The notes: generated by a model from the sequence alone, not told the origin. DNA of 64,000 nucleotides from Flavobacteriaceae bacterium (GCA_030148025.1 JASBUG010000041.1:1-64000); one strand, 5' to 3'; counted from the stretch's first letter, positions 25,835-35,200 are shown. Translations and numbers: made by a program.

Positions 25835-26718
25835 AATAAAGAACTTTGAGAGTCGTCATTAGGAATCTTTAAATTACTTCCAATTCGTTCATTTAACTTC
25901 TTTATAAAATATGCAGATAGTAAGGGTGACTCTTTTTCTATATTTTGATGTACAAAAAAATCAATTTCCTTTATACCTTGCTCTTTCCATTCTGCTAGAC
26001 GCTCAACCCAATCATCTAAACGCGCATAATCACTACTATGATTTGCTCCAACATATCGTATAAAAGCTGTAGCATTGGTTAAACGCATATGCATTAGGTC
26101 TCGTCTGCCAGCAGTATCTACAATAACATTTGAAATGTTGTTTTCTTCCAATAATTGGTATAGTTCACTTGCTATAGCTTCATCATTGTACCAATTGGTG
26201 TGACGAAATTCTATTGCCAACGGAATTTCTTTTGGCCATGATTCGGCAAAGTTAACCACTCTATCAAAATCTTTAGGAGCAAAATTGTTATGCATTTGTA
26301 AAAACACAGTACCTAATTTTTCTTTTAAGTTTATCGCACTATATAAATAATGTTCCACAATCTCCTTTACTTCGTTTAAACGTTTCCAATGACTTATTTC
26401 CTGATTTAGTTTTGGAAAGAATTTAAATCCTTCTGGAGTTTTGTCGTACCATTTTGAAAATTGTTCAGGTGGAAAGATTCTATAAAATGTAGCATTTAGT
26501 TCTATAGAATTAAATTGCGATGCATAATACACCAATTCGTCTTTGGTGCCTCTTGGATAAAAGCCTTTTAAGTCTGCTCTATTCCATTTAGCACAACCTA
26601 CATATACATCAGGAACATTATCATCTTTGAACGCGCTTAGCACACGTTGTGTGTCTAAATGATCTTTGGGCAAAGTAAAATCAATTAGCTCCGGATGGTC
26701 AACACTTCCAAATTTCAT
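25831..26718 (-). CDS. DUF72 domain protein
   Basis: The 295-residue protein has the DUF72 (YecE) pattern: VYVGCAKWNRADLKGFYP near residue 37, YYASQFNSIELNATFYR, then FKFFPKLNQEISHWKRL. Further along come LGTVFLQMHNNFAP, LAIEFRHTNWY and TAFIRYVGAN. The family has a TIM-barrel-like fold and an unknown function. There is no signal peptide, so it is cytoplasmic. It is monocistronic and divergent from the LolA-like gene at 26839. It overlaps the dioxygenase gene tail by 4 bases. Confidence 0.92.
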   Translation of the reverse strand: MKFGSVDHPELIDFTLPKDHLDTQRVLSAFKDDNVPDVYVGCAKWNRADLKGFYPRGTKDELVYYASQFNSIELNATFYRIFPPEQFSKWYDKTPEGFKFFPKLNQEISHWKRLNEVKEIVEHYLYSAINLKEKLGTVFLQMHNNFAPKDFDRVVNFAESWPKEIPLAIEFRHTNWYNDEAIASELYQLLEENNISNVIVDTAGRRDLMHMRLTNATAFIRYVGANHSSDYARLDDWVERLAEWKEQGIKEIDFFVHQNIEKESPLLSAYFIKKLNERIGSNLKIPNDDSQSSLF

Positions 26719-26838
26719 AAACTTATTTTATGTAAATATACAATAGCAAACCATGTGTTAAAAACTTTACAACGTGAAACTGTAACTTTTTTGTAACTTA
26801 TTAGTCCAATAAAAAATATCAATCAAAACTCTCTAAAT

Positions 26839-27591
26839 ATGAAAACATTACAAGTATTCTGTATTGCATTTTTAGTATGCATTACAACAATTACAAATGC
26901 ACAAACTGCCGACGAAATTATTACAACCTATATTGAAAACATAGGTGGACAAGAGGCTTGGTCTAAAATCAATTCAATGCAAGTTACAGGTGTCGGGAAA
27001 CAACAAGGTGTTGATTATCCGTTTGTTGCTACATTTATGAAAGATGGCAGAACTGTAATAGATGTGGATCTTCAAGGTACATCTTTTATTGTTGAAGCTT
27101 TTGATGGAGAAAACTCTTGGTCAATGAATTTTCAAACTCAAAAAGCTGAAGCAGCAGACTCTGAATCATCTGCAAACTATAAAAATGAGGCAAAAGATAA
27201 CATACCTGATGCCTTTTTTAATTACAAGCAAAAAGGTTACAAAGTTGAATTATTAGCTACCGAAGAATGGGAAGGCACCGAATGCTTTAAAATAAAGCTT
27301 ACCAAAAAGCCTGTTTTAGTAGATGGCAAAGAAGAAGAAAATGTCGATATCTATTATTTTGACACTGAAAACTACGTACCAATTGCTGTAGAATCAATTG
27401 TAACTTCTGGTGCTGCTAAAGGTGCTACCGCAACCATCTTACTTAGCGATTATCAAGAAGTTGACGGACTTTATATTGCGTTCTCTCAGATAAATAAATT
27501 CAATGGTCAAATTGGCTTAGAAATGACCTATAAAAAAATAGAATTTAACACAGAAATTGATGAATCTATTTTTAAAATGCCTAAAGATTAA
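26839..27591 (+). CDS. LolA-like secreted protein, copy 1
   Basis: The 250-residue precursor has a signal peptide (ending ITNAQ) and a repeated beta-sheet pattern. The recurrent phrases are EAFDGENSWSMNFQTQKAE, CFKIKLTKKP, VDIYYFDTENYVPI and YQEVDGLYIAFS. These resemble the outer-membrane lipoprotein carrier (LolA) fold seen in many Bacteroidota proteins. It is closely similar to the next gene over its whole length. It probably binds a hydrophobic ligand or lipid in the periplasm, but that is a fold-based guess. It starts a plus-strand run that ends with the large BNR protein. Confidence 0.78.
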   Translation: MKTLQVFCIAFLVCITTITNAQTADEIITTYIENIGGQEAWSKINSMQVTGVGKQQGVDYPFVATFMKDGRTVIDVDLQGTSFIVEAFDGENSWSMNFQTQKAEAADSESSANYKNEAKDNIPDAFFNYKQKGYKVELLATEEWEGTECFKIKLTKKPVLVDGKEEENVDIYYFDTENYVPIAVESIVTSGAAKGATATILLSDYQEVDGLYIAFSQINKFNGQIGLEMTYKKIEFNTEIDESIFKMPKD

Positions 27592-27699
27592 TTATTAGCA
27601 TTTTAAATACATTTATTTTTTAAAAAAAAGAACGAAATTCCTGTAACAAATTAGTACTTTGTAAGTCAAACCAAAAAACATTTACACTAAATATTTATT

Positions 27700-28476
27700 A
27701 TGAAAAAAATTAAATTGTTATTAGCAGCCCTTGTACTAGGTTTTACTACTCAAATCAATGCACAATCAGCAGAAGAAATTATTGAAACATATTTTGAAAA
27801 TACAGGCGGTACTGAAAATTGGATGAAGGTTGAAGGCATGAAAATGTCTGCCAAAGTAAATCAGGGAGGTATGGAAATTCCTTTAGAGATTTACCAATTT
27901 AAAAATGGAAAGCAAATGACTATCATTAACTTCCAAGGAAAAGAAATTAAACAAGGCGTATTTGACGGCGAAGTTTTATGGAGTACCAACTTTATGACTC
28001 AAAAAGCTGAAAAGAGCGATGCAGAATCTACTGCTAATTTTAAAATACAAAGTCAAGATTTCCCTGATGCTTTTACAAACTACAAAGAAAAAGGATATAC
28101 AGTTGAAAAATTAGAAAATGAAGAAATTGACGGAACAGAGTGTTTTAAACTTAAGTTAACCAAAACGCCTTTAACTGTTGATGGTAAACAAGAAGAGAAT
28201 GTATCTTTCTATTTCTTCGATACAGAAAACTTTGTACCTATTGCTGTTCATGCTGAAATTAAAGCAGGACCTATGAAAGGACAAATGAGTGAAAGTAAAA
28301 TGAGCGACTATCAGGAAGTAGATGGTTTATATTTCCCGTTTTCTATGACCCAAGGTATTAAAGGGCAACCAGGGCAACCTATTACAATCGATAAGATTGA
28401 AATCAATCCTACAGTAGATGCTGCAGCATTTAAGTTTCCAGAAGAAACTGCTACAGACAGTAAGGATAAGAACTAA
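27700..28476 (+). CDS. LolA-like secreted protein, copy 2
   Basis: The 258-residue precursor has a signal peptide (ending QINAQ) and is a tandem paralogue of the gene 109 bases upstream. Shared landmarks include SAEEIIETYFENTGGTENW, WSTNFMTQKAE, GTECFKLKLTK and SDYQEVDGLYFPFS. The inter-gene gap is big enough for its own promoter. A strong terminator follows, so expression may be independent of the downstream BNR gene. The C-terminus carries a Lys/Asp-rich tail (TATDSKDKN) absent from copy 1. The ligand is unknown. Confidence 0.78.
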   Translation: MKKIKLLLAALVLGFTTQINAQSAEEIIETYFENTGGTENWMKVEGMKMSAKVNQGGMEIPLEIYQFKNGKQMTIINFQGKEIKQGVFDGEVLWSTNFMTQKAEKSDAESTANFKIQSQDFPDAFTNYKEKGYTVEKLENEEIDGTECFKLKLTKTPLTVDGKQEENVSFYFFDTENFVPIAVHAEIKAGPMKGQMSESKMSDYQEVDGLYFPFSMTQGIKGQPGQPITIDKIEINPTVDAAAFKFPEETATDSKDKN

Positions 28477-28492
28477 TACAAAATATTATAAC

Positions 28493-28527
28493 AATCCCTA
28501 GCATTTATTATGCTGGGGATTTTTTTT
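28493..28527 (+). terminator. Rho-independent terminator between LolA-like copy 2 and the BNR gene
   Basis: AATCCCTAGCA (28493-28503) pairs with TGCTGGGGATT (28511-28521), with one G-U, around a 7-base loop. A run of eight T follows. Confidence 0.85.
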
Positions 28528-28550
28528 AACTATTCAAAACCAATCAAAAA

Positions 28551-31500
28551 ATGAAAAAATTATTTTTCTCAATGCTTGTGTGTGCCGGTGTTCTAAGCAC
28601 TATTAATGCACAAGATAAACCAATTGAATTACAAAAGTATTTTGGTGATCTAACAGCTAGACATATTGGTCCAGCTTTAATGAGTGGTCGAATTATTGAC
28701 ATGGAATCGCATCCAACGAATGCTCGTATAGTTTACGCTGGAACTGCAGGTGGTGGTGTATGGAAATCTAATGATGCAGGCACAACTTTTAATCCAATTT
28801 TCGATGATTACTGTCAGTCTATTGGTGCTGTTGAGGTAGATCCTAATAATCCAGATAATGTAATTTATGTTGGTACTGGTGAAACTTGGACGCGTAACAG
28901 TGTTTCAATTGGTGATGGTTTATATAAATCTAATGATGGTGGTACCACCTGGAATAAATTAGGTTTTGAAAAATCTGAACGTATTGCCAATATTATAGTA
29001 AATCCAAAGAACTCAAATGAAGTATATGTAGCCATTCTTGGAGCTTTATGGTCTGATAGCGAAGAGCGTGGTGTATATAAGACTACCGATGGTGGACAAA
29101 CATGGAACAAAGTATTATATGTTGATCAAACCACAGGATGTGCAGATCTAGCTATGGATCCTAATGATCCAAACACACTTTATGCTTCTATGTGGGAGTT
29201 TAGACGTACAGGTTGGTCTTTTAATTCTGGTGGAGATAAGAGTGCTCTTTACAAGTCAACAGATGGTGGCGCTACATGGAATAAAATCCATAACGGATTT
29301 CCTGAAGGGAAACTAGGTAGATTGGCTATTGCCGTAGCTCCGTCAGACTCTAATATTCTATACACAGTAATTGAGGCAGAAGAGGATACCAAAAAAGGAC
29401 TTTATAGAAGTGATGATGCTGGCGCTAATTGGAAACAACTAAATAACGACTTTGGTATTACGGTGCGTCCTTTCTATTTCTCTAGAATAGTAGTTGATCC
29501 TAGAAATCCAGATGTTGTTGTTAAAGGAGGGTTATCTGGTTCAATTTCAAGAGATGGTGGAAAAACATTCAGGAATTTAGGGAACATGCATAGTGATATT
29601 CACGATATTATTTTTGACATCAACGATTCTGACCGTATGTATGTAGGAACTGATGGTGGAGTGTATCGCTCATGGAATGGTGGTACTACTATGGAAATTG
29701 TAGAAAACCTACCATTATCTCAATTCTACCATATTAGTGTTGATGATGCAGAGCCTTATAACGTTTATGGTGGTTTACAAGACAATGGTTCTTGGTATGG
29801 GCCTTCTTCTTCTGGAGGTGGTATTTCAGCTAGAGACTGGAACTCTATTGGTGGCGGTGATGGTTTTAGAGTATTAAAACATCCTACTAAAAATATCATC
29901 TATTCTGAAATGCAAGGTGCAGAAAACGTATGGCGTTTTGATGCAGAAAACAAATTGGTAAAAACCATTCAACCCTTACCGCAAAAAGGATATGCTAAGT
30001 TGCGTTTTAACTGGAATGCTCCAATGGCTGTAAGTGCACATCAACCAGATCGTTTTTATATGGGTAGTCAATTTCTTCATAAATCTGAAGATATGGGTGA
30101 TACTTGGAAGATTATCTCACCAGATTTAACAACTAACGACCCAGCTAAACAACAACAAGAAGATTCAGGAGGTTTATCTATGGATAATTCTGGTGCTGAA
30201 AACCATACAACAATTTTTACAATTGCAGAATCTACACTAGACGAAAATATAATTTGGGTAGGGACAGATGACGGTAATGTACAGGTAACAAAAGATGGTG
30301 GAAAAACATGGACAAACACAACTCCAAATATTCCAGGTCTACCAGCAAATACTTGGTGCTACCATATTGAAGCTAGTGTTCATGGCAAAGGAACGGCTTA
30401 TGCTGTTTTTGACGGACATACTTCTGGCGACATGAAAGCTTATGCTTATAAGACTACTGACTACGGACAAACATGGACTAATATCATTACTGACGATGTT
30501 GAGATATTTGCCAGAAATATTCAGGAAGACTACGTAAACCCAGATCTATTATTCTTAGGAACAGAGTTTGGATTGTATATCACTATAGATGGTGGTAAAC
30601 AATGGGCTAAGTTCACTAATAATATGCCTGCAACTGCAGTACACTTTATTGATCTGCAAAAACGTACTAACGATCTTGTAATGGGTACCCATGGTCGTGG
30701 TGTTATTATTATTGACGACATCTCTCCATTGCGTCAAATCAATAAAGATGCTATGGCTAAAAAGCTTCATTTCTTTGAAAGCAAGGTTGCTGAAATGAAT
30801 GATAACAGCGGAAGTTTTGGAAATGGATTTGGAGCAGAAACGCAATTTGTTGGTAGAAATCCATCAACAGCAGCTCAAATTAAATACTTACTACCAAAAC
30901 GTCATACGTTTGGAAAAATGACTTTAGAAATACAGGATATGGATGGCAATAAAATTGCCTCCCTGGGACCAGGTAAATCCAAAGGAATTAATATTGTGAA
31001 TTGGGGTTACAGAATGAAACAACCAAAAGTAGCTAAAGGTAAAACATTTAGTTTTGGAGGCTTTACAGCTCCTAGAGTTCCTGCTGGTAGTTATAAAGCT
31101 GTAATAAAAAAAGGTAGAGATACTTTTGAACATACATTTAAAGTAGCTTACGATAAAAGCTCTGGTCTATCTGATGCCGACAGAAAGCTTAAGCATAATA
31201 CGACTATGAAGATGTATGATATGACACAGGAATTAGCTTATATGGTTTATGAATTAGACGCTATTATAGAAGCGACTACCAAAAAGAAAACCAAAGAGGC
31301 TCTAAACTCTCTTAAAGAAACCCTTGTTATTACTACTGGAGACAATTATGTTGGTAGCGCAGAGCCACAATTAAGAGAAAAGATGGCTGATTTGTATGCT
31401 AAAATTGCTGGTAGCTACGACAAACCTTCAAATGCAGAATTAGAAAGCTTGAGTATTATTGAAGAACGCTTTGAAAAGGCAAAAGTAGATTTTGCAAAGC

Positions 31501-31562
31501 TCAAAAAGAAAGCTAAAGCAACACTTGAACTCAAATCGTTTGAAGCATTTGTAAACGAATAA
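28551..31562 (+). CDS. Secreted VPS10/sortilin-like BNR beta-propeller protein
   Basis: The 1003-residue precursor has a signal peptide (ending TINAQ). From about residue 45 to 720 it is built of Asp-box/BNR repeats: SNDGGTTWN, TTDGGQTWN, STDGGATWN, SRDGGKTFR, TKDGGKTWT and TTDYGQTWT, among others. This gives one or two large beta-propellers of the sortilin/VPS10 or exo-alpha-sialidase-like kind. The C-terminal 280 residues include an FGGFTAPRVPAGSYK segment and a helical end. Proteins like this are annotated as glycosyl-hydrolase-like, but no catalytic residues are assignable. There is no T9SS sorting tail, so it is probably periplasmic. A promoter of its own must follow the upstream terminator. 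Confidence 0.88.
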   Translation: MKKLFFSMLVCAGVLSTINAQDKPIELQKYFGDLTARHIGPALMSGRIIDMESHPTNARIVYAGTAGGGVWKSNDAGTTFNPIFDDYCQSIGAVEVDPNNPDNVIYVGTGETWTRNSVSIGDGLYKSNDGGTTWNKLGFEKSERIANIIVNPKNSNEVYVAILGALWSDSEERGVYKTTDGGQTWNKVLYVDQTTGCADLAMDPNDPNTLYASMWEFRRTGWSFNSGGDKSALYKSTDGGATWNKIHNGFPEGKLGRLAIAVAPSDSNILYTVIEAEEDTKKGLYRSDDAGANWKQLNNDFGITVRPFYFSRIVVDPRNPDVVVKGGLSGSISRDGGKTFRNLGNMHSDIHDIIFDINDSDRMYVGTDGGVYRSWNGGTTMEIVENLPLSQFYHISVDDAEPYNVYGGLQDNGSWYGPSSSGGGISARDWNSIGGGDGFRVLKHPTKNIIYSEMQGAENVWRFDAENKLVKTIQPLPQKGYAKLRFNWNAPMAVSAHQPDRFYMGSQFLHKSEDMGDTWKIISPDLTTNDPAKQQQEDSGGLSMDNSGAENHTTIFTIAESTLDENIIWVGTDDGNVQVTKDGGKTWTNTTPNIPGLPANTWCYHIEASVHGKGTAYAVFDGHTSGDMKAYAYKTTDYGQTWTNIITDDVEIFARNIQEDYVNPDLLFLGTEFGLYITIDGGKQWAKFTNNMPATAVHFIDLQKRTNDLVMGTHGRGVIIIDDISPLRQINKDAMAKKLHFFESKVAEMNDNSGSFGNGFGAETQFVGRNPSTAAQIKYLLPKRHTFGKMTLEIQDMDGNKIASLGPGKSKGINIVNWGYRMKQPKVAKGKTFSFGGFTAPRVPAGSYKAVIKKGRDTFEHTFKVAYDKSSGLSDADRKLKHNTTMKMYDMTQELAYMVYELDAIIEATTKKKTKEALNSLKETLVITTGDNYVGSAEPQLREKMADLYAKIAGSYDKPSNAELESLSIIEERFEKAKVDFAKLKKKAKATLELKSFEAFVNE

Positions 31563-31567
31563 CTTAG

Positions 31568-31596
31568 AAAGCCAATCAAAATGATTGGCTTTTTTA
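31568..31596 (+). terminator. Rho-independent terminator after the BNR gene
   Basis: AAAGCCAATCA pairs with TGATTGGCTTT around a 3-base loop, followed by a T-run. It lies six bases after the stop codon. Confidence 0.9.
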
Positions 31597-31688
31597 TTGT
31601 TAATAAATTCGTTGACAACTGTTTAGCTGTTCGGTATTCATAGCCTTCCTTATTTTTAAATTTAAAGTACTATTTAATCATTCAAATC

Positions 31689-32105
31689 ATGAACTCCAGA
31701 GACCTTGACCTAAAACGTGTACGTCCTGATTTTATGTCTACAACTATAAATGACGGTATGAGTGGAGACGAACGTTTCCAGAATCTAGTATTAAGACCTA
31801 TCATTAAACTGCAATGTGATTTATTAATTGAAGTTTTTAAAAATTATGCCTCAAAACATAAAAGTGTATTTTACGAATTATCACTTGAAAAACGTATAGA
31901 CTACATAGAGAATGCGATACAAAAAGATATGAAATTTCGTAATAGCCTAAAAGGTATGATTATTGGTCTTTTTACAATTGAAGAATATCAACTTTATATT
32001 CAAAACTCATCGGCGCTTAACAAACGTATGATGAATATTGTTAAAGATAGATTAATTGACAATATTCAAGTAATAGCCAATGAAACTACTTTAGAAGCAG
32101 TTTAA
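31689..32105 (+). CDS. Conserved flavobacterial protein of unknown function
   Basis: The 138-residue protein begins MNSRDLDLKRVRPDF and is mostly helical, with basic patches (VLRPIIKLQCDLLIEVFKNY, LKGMIIGLFTIEEYQLYIQN). Proteins with this start are common in Flavobacteriaceae. From memory some carry a misleading glyoxalase label, but no glyoxalase motif is visible here. No signal peptide or membrane helix is present. Its 3' end overlaps the convergent DUF2461 gene by 4 bases. The gap of 126 bases upstream, after the BNR terminator, must contain its promoter. Function is not assigned. Confidence 0.8.
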   Translation: MNSRDLDLKRVRPDFMSTTINDGMSGDERFQNLVLRPIIKLQCDLLIEVFKNYASKHKSVFYELSLEKRIDYIENAIQKDMKFRNSLKGMIIGLFTIEEYQLYIQNSSALNKRMMNIVKDRLIDNIQVIANETTLEAV

Positions 32106-32782
32106 AGCAAGGATTCTCCATTTAAATTAGTAGTAAGCACATCGCTCATATAATCAAAATATGGGCGAATTGTTTTAAAGGATTCATCAACAATATCAAT
32201 CAAGTCTTTTGACACGATGTCTTTATCAGTAAGTTTTCTAGTAAAAATATACTGTTTCTTCTTAATCAGATCAATATTCTTATCCTCTTTATTAAAGCCT
32301 TTAGGAGCTGTTTTTACTTCGTCACCTACTAACTCTCCCCAAATAGATTTAAAGTTTTTATCCGCCATTATACTACGCATTTCATCAGCATCCATTTCAA
32401 ACTCTTTTCTAATTCTAAACAGATCGTCTTTATGAGGTTCCCAAAAACCTGTAGCAATAAAACTTTCGTTGTTTGGCGCAATGTGAAGGTAATAACCACC
32501 TCTTAGTTCTGGTTTCTTTCTATGAAAGCTTCCTCCAAAATGTGTTTTGTATGGTGTCTTATCTTTTGAAAAACGAACGTCGCGATAAATACGAAACATT
32601 TTCATTTTATCTATTTCGTCATGAGCATTAAGTCTATTGAATAATTCATTATAGACCTGTTTCACTTCACTTTCAATAGCTTTAAATTCTTTTTTATTAT
32701 CGTTAAACCAATCACGGTTATTGTTCTTTTTTAGGTTTTTAAAAAAGTCTAAAGCGGCTTTAGGAATAGTTACATTGCTCAT
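32102..32782 (-). CDS. DUF2461 family protein
   Basis: The 226-residue protein shows the DUF2461 (TIGR02453) signature: LDFFKNLKKNNNRDWFNDNK at the N-terminus, MFRIYRDVRFSKDKTPYKTHFG in the middle, then GGYYLHIAPNNESFIATGFW. The family is widely distributed, cytoplasmic and of unknown function; the conserved Arg/Asp/Lys motif RFSKDKTPYK looks like a nucleic-acid or nucleotide interaction site, but this is unproven. It follows the TruA-like gene by 36 bases on the same strand and may share its transcript. Confidence 0.93.
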   Translation of the reverse strand: MSNVTIPKAALDFFKNLKKNNNRDWFNDNKKEFKAIESEVKQVYNELFNRLNAHDEIDKMKMFRIYRDVRFSKDKTPYKTHFGGSFHRKKPELRGGYYLHIAPNNESFIATGFWEPHKDDLFRIRKEFEMDADEMRSIMADKNFKSIWGELVGDEVKTAPKGFNKEDKNIDLIKKKQYIFTRKLTDKDIVSKDLIDIVDESFKTIRPYFDYMSDVLTTNLNGESLL

Positions 32783-32818
32783 AAATATCTTTTTGTTGAA
32801 AATACTAAAAAGACATCA

Positions 32819-33604
32819 TTAATCAAATTCAATACTGTTAAGAATTAACCCAGAAGCTGGTGCTATATAGTCCATTACTTCTGTACTGTTCTCTTGCAGA
32901 GTTTGTTTAACATACTCTAATGAAATGTCTCCTCGACCTAATTTAATTAATGCACCCATCATTAATCTAATTTGATTTCTACCAAAACCTTTTCCTTTTA
33001 CACGAAGCATATAGGATGTTTCAGGAAAGAAATTAGCAGTATACAAATCATTCACCACAAGTTCACACTCATCAATAGTTCTAATGTACTCACCATTATC
33101 ACTGGCTTTGTAACAATATGTTTTAAAATTATGAGTCCCTTGAAACAATTGAGCACCTTTCTTCATAATTTCAATATCTAGAGAATCAAGTATTGTTGTT
33201 ATTATTGGTGCGCAAAACGGATGATTCTTCTGTCCTTCAGTAAATAAGTAAATGTATTCTTTAACTTTTGAATCGTTAATGATGTTGAACTCTTCATTGA
33301 CTTGCTTAATGGAAAGTGCGCGAATATCCTGAGGTAAATTATGATTAAACAAGTCTAAAAAAACATCTAAATCTTCAATTGGTTTTTCTTCAAGAAACAG
33401 TTCCATTGCAGCCTCATTAGCAGATACCATAGCATCTGTTCTCCCTGCTGCTAAAGTTTTAAAAGGCTGATCTCCTAAAATATATTTTAGAGTTCTATCA
33501 ACCATTAAATGTAGCGTCTTTACTTTCGGTTGCTTTTGCCAACCATGAAATCGATAGCCTAAATATTGCAGTTTTATAAGATAATAGAATCGCTTTCTGA
33601 ACAT
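32819..33604 (-). CDS. Divergent tRNA pseudouridine synthase TruA-like protein
   Basis: The 261-residue protein has the TruA fold signatures: YLIKLQYLGYRFHGWQKQP at the N-terminus, the catalytic Asp57 in AAGRTDAMVSAN, and FLDLFNHNLPQDIRALS. Further matches are YIYLFTEG and GFGRNQIRLMMGALI. Standard TruA has GRTDAGVHA, whereas here the segment after the Asp reads AMVSA, so it is a divergent paralogue. Flavobacteria often carry such a second copy beside a canonical truA. It probably modifies a uridine in RNA, but the target position is uncertain. It lies downstream of hisIE after a palindromic repeat and is likely outside the his operon. Confidence 0.82.
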   Translation of the reverse strand: MFRKRFYYLIKLQYLGYRFHGWQKQPKVKTLHLMVDRTLKYILGDQPFKTLAAGRTDAMVSANEAAMELFLEEKPIEDLDVFLDLFNHNLPQDIRALSIKQVNEEFNIINDSKVKEYIYLFTEGQKNHPFCAPIITTILDSLDIEIMKKGAQLFQGTHNFKTYCYKASDNGEYIRTIDECELVVNDLYTANFFPETSYMLRVKGKGFGRNQIRLMMGALIKLGRGDISLEYVKQTLQENSTEVMDYIAPASGLILNSIEFD

Positions 33605-33680
33605 GTTTGCAATATAATGAAATAGATTTCTCGACTATACTGTTAATAATAATTTAGTTTCATTATATATGCAATCACAA

Positions 33681-33750
33681 TGTCATTCTGAGTGTAACGA
33701 AGAATCTGTTTCTGTATATTATGAGATTCTTCACTTCGTTCAGAATGACA
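33681..33750. repeat. Inverted pair of short palindromes beyond the hisIE stop
   Basis: TGTCATTCTGAGTGTAACGA (from 33681) and its near-reverse complement ending TTCAGAATGACA (to 33750) lie 15 bases apart and can form a large stem-loop. It fills the 3' flank of hisIE and could terminate or stabilise the his transcript. Confidence 0.75.
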
Positions 33751-33753
33751 GTC

Positions 33754-34347
33754 TTATTTATGACGAGATTTTAAGACATCAACAACATCGCTTAACTTAT
33801 AACCTTTAGCTTGCAACAACATCAAATAGTGGAAAAGTAAATCTGCGCTTTCGTTTAAGAATAACTCATCGTTATTATCCTTAGCTTCAATAACCACTTC
33901 CACTGCTTCCTCTCCTACTTTCTGTGCAATTTTATTAATGCCCTTTTTAAATAGTGATGCTACATACGACTTTGAATCATCTCCAGCTTCCACTCTACTA
34001 CTAATTACCGTTTCAAGTTCAGATAAAAATCCGTAGGATTCTGAATTAGACTCTCCCCAACAATTATCTGTACCAGTATGACATGTTGGTCCTTGTGGTT
34101 TAACTTTTATGAGTAACGTATCATTATCGCAATCATTTTTTAATTCTATTAGATTCAATATATTACCACTTTCTTCACCTTTAGTCCATAAACGCTGTTT
34201 ACTTCTGCTATAAAACGTAACTAAATTGGTGCTTAAGGTTTTATTTAAAGCGTCTTCATTCATATAACCAAGCATCAGTACTGTTTTAGAAGTAACATCT
34301 TGTATAATTGCTGGTATAAGTCCTTCTGAGTTATATTTTATTTTCAT
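33754..34347 (-). CDS. hisI: Bifunctional phosphoribosyl-AMP cyclohydrolase / phosphoribosyl-ATP diphosphatase
   Basis: The 197-residue HisIE fusion carries the HisI half (about 1-110: MLGYMNEDALNKTL, RLWTKGEESGN, zinc-site residues in DCDNDTLL and PTCHTGTDNCW). The HisE half follows (about 112-197: SKSYVASLFKKGINKIAQKVGEEAVEVV, NESADLLFHYLMLL). It hydrolyses phosphoribosyl-ATP to phosphoribosyl-AMP and then opens the ring, steps two and three of histidine synthesis. It is the last gene of the his operon. The 89-base spacer to hisF is filled by two palindromic repeats. Confidence 0.97.
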   Translation of the reverse strand: MKIKYNSEGLIPAIIQDVTSKTVLMLGYMNEDALNKTLSTNLVTFYSRSKQRLWTKGEESGNILNLIELKNDCDNDTLLIKVKPQGPTCHTGTDNCWGESNSESYGFLSELETVISSRVEAGDDSKSYVASLFKKGINKIAQKVGEEAVEVVIEAKDNNDELFLNESADLLFHYLMLLQAKGYKLSDVVDVLKSRHK

Positions 34348-34360
34348 GTTTTTATTTTTT

Positions 34361-34395
34361 TGTCATTTCGACAGAGCAAAGCGACGAGAAATCTC
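34361..34395. repeat. Palindrome (GAGCAAAGCGACGAG type) in the hisF-hisIE spacer
   Basis: TGTCATTTCGACAGAGCAAA followed by GCGACGAGAAATCTC. It is the same family as the copy inside hisA at 35428-35463 and differs from it by about one base over the shared part. Confidence 0.8.
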
Positions 34396-34407
34396 TTTAA
34401 AATGACT

Positions 34408-34436
34408 AGAGATTCTTCACTTCGTTCAGAATGACA
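34408..34436. repeat. Palindrome (CTTCGTTCAG type) in the hisF-hisIE spacer
   Basis: AGAGATTCTTCACTTCGTTC followed by AGAATGACA. It matches the right arm of 33681-33750 and ends one base before the hisF stop codon. Confidence 0.8.
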
Positions 34437-35192
34437 TTAAAGTCGTATTGCTATATCATTATTTTTTAACTCTCTTTTTAATTCTGGAATAGGGATTTCC
34501 CCAAAGTGAAATACACTAGCAGCCAATGCTGCATCAGCTTTCCCTTCTATAAATGTGTCTGTAAAATGCTGTATTGTTCCTGCACCTCCAGAAGCTATGA
34601 TTGGTATATTTACTAAATCTGATAATTTAGCCAAAGCTTCATTAGCAAATCCGTTTTTTGTACCATCATGATTCATAGAAGTAAAGAGTATTTCTCCCGC
34701 TCCCCGTTCTTCAACTTCCTTAGCCCAATTAAATAGTTTAATATCTGTTGGAATAGTTCCTCCTGCAAGATGAACATACCATTCTCCATCAATTTGTTTA
34801 GCATCTATAGCTACAACAATGCATTGATTTCCAAATTTATTAGACAACTCATTTATTAATTCTGGTCGTTTAACCGCTGATGAATTTATCGAGATTTTGT
34901 CTGCTCCATTTTTTAGTAGTTTATCGACATGCTCTTCAGAGGATATTCCACCTCCAACAGTAAAAGGAATATTTATTTGTTCAGCAACTTTATATACTAA
35001 GTCTAAAGTTGCACTACGATTCTCTAAAGTAGCAGCTATATCAAGAAACACTAATTCATCTGCCCCTGATTTGGCGTAAGCTTTAGCAAGTTCCACAGGA
35101 TCACCAGCATCAATTAAATTTACAAAGTTGACACCTTTCACAGTTCGTCCGTTTTTAATATCTAAGCAAGGAATGATTCGTTTTGTTAACAT
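34437..35192 (-). CDS. hisF: Imidazole glycerol phosphate synthase cyclase subunit
   Basis: The 251-residue TIM-barrel protein has the HisF hallmarks: [20 protein letters not shown] with catalytic Asp11, [32 protein letters not shown], and VVAIDAKQ with the second catalytic Asp near residue 130. Further motifs are [12 protein letters not shown] and IIASGGAG. With HisH it converts PRFAR and ammonia to imidazole glycerol phosphate and AICAR. It lies between hisA and hisIE in the operon, separated from hisA by an 80-base spacer made almost entirely of a palindromic repeat pair. Confidence 0.98.
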   Translation of the reverse strand: MLTKRIIPCLDIKNGRTVKGVNFVNLIDAGDPVELAKAYAKSGADELVFLDIAATLENRSATLDLVYKVAEQINIPFTVGGGISSEEHVDKLLKNGADKISINSSAVKRPELINELSNKFGNQCIVVAIDAKQIDGEWYVHLAGGTIPTDIKLFNWAKEVEERGAGEILFTSMNHDGTKNGFANEALAKLSDLVNIPIIASGGAGTIQHFTDTFIEGKADAALAASVFHFGEIPIPELKRELKNNDIAIRL

Positions 35193-35200
35193 AATATTTG

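Noticed and set aside
28865-30845. Open frames opposite the BNR protein gene (28865-29110, 30077-30319, 30530-30721, 30555-30845)
   Set aside because: They are antisense shadows of the repeated Asp-box codons, with no signal peptide, motif or start context.
31689-32105. Glyoxalase annotation for the 138-residue protein
   Set aside because: No glyoxalase fold motif or metal ligands are visible; the name seems to be an inherited label.
33661-33760. Palindromes as a CRISPR array
   Set aside because: The units are inverted, of unequal type and without regular spacers; no cas genes are present.
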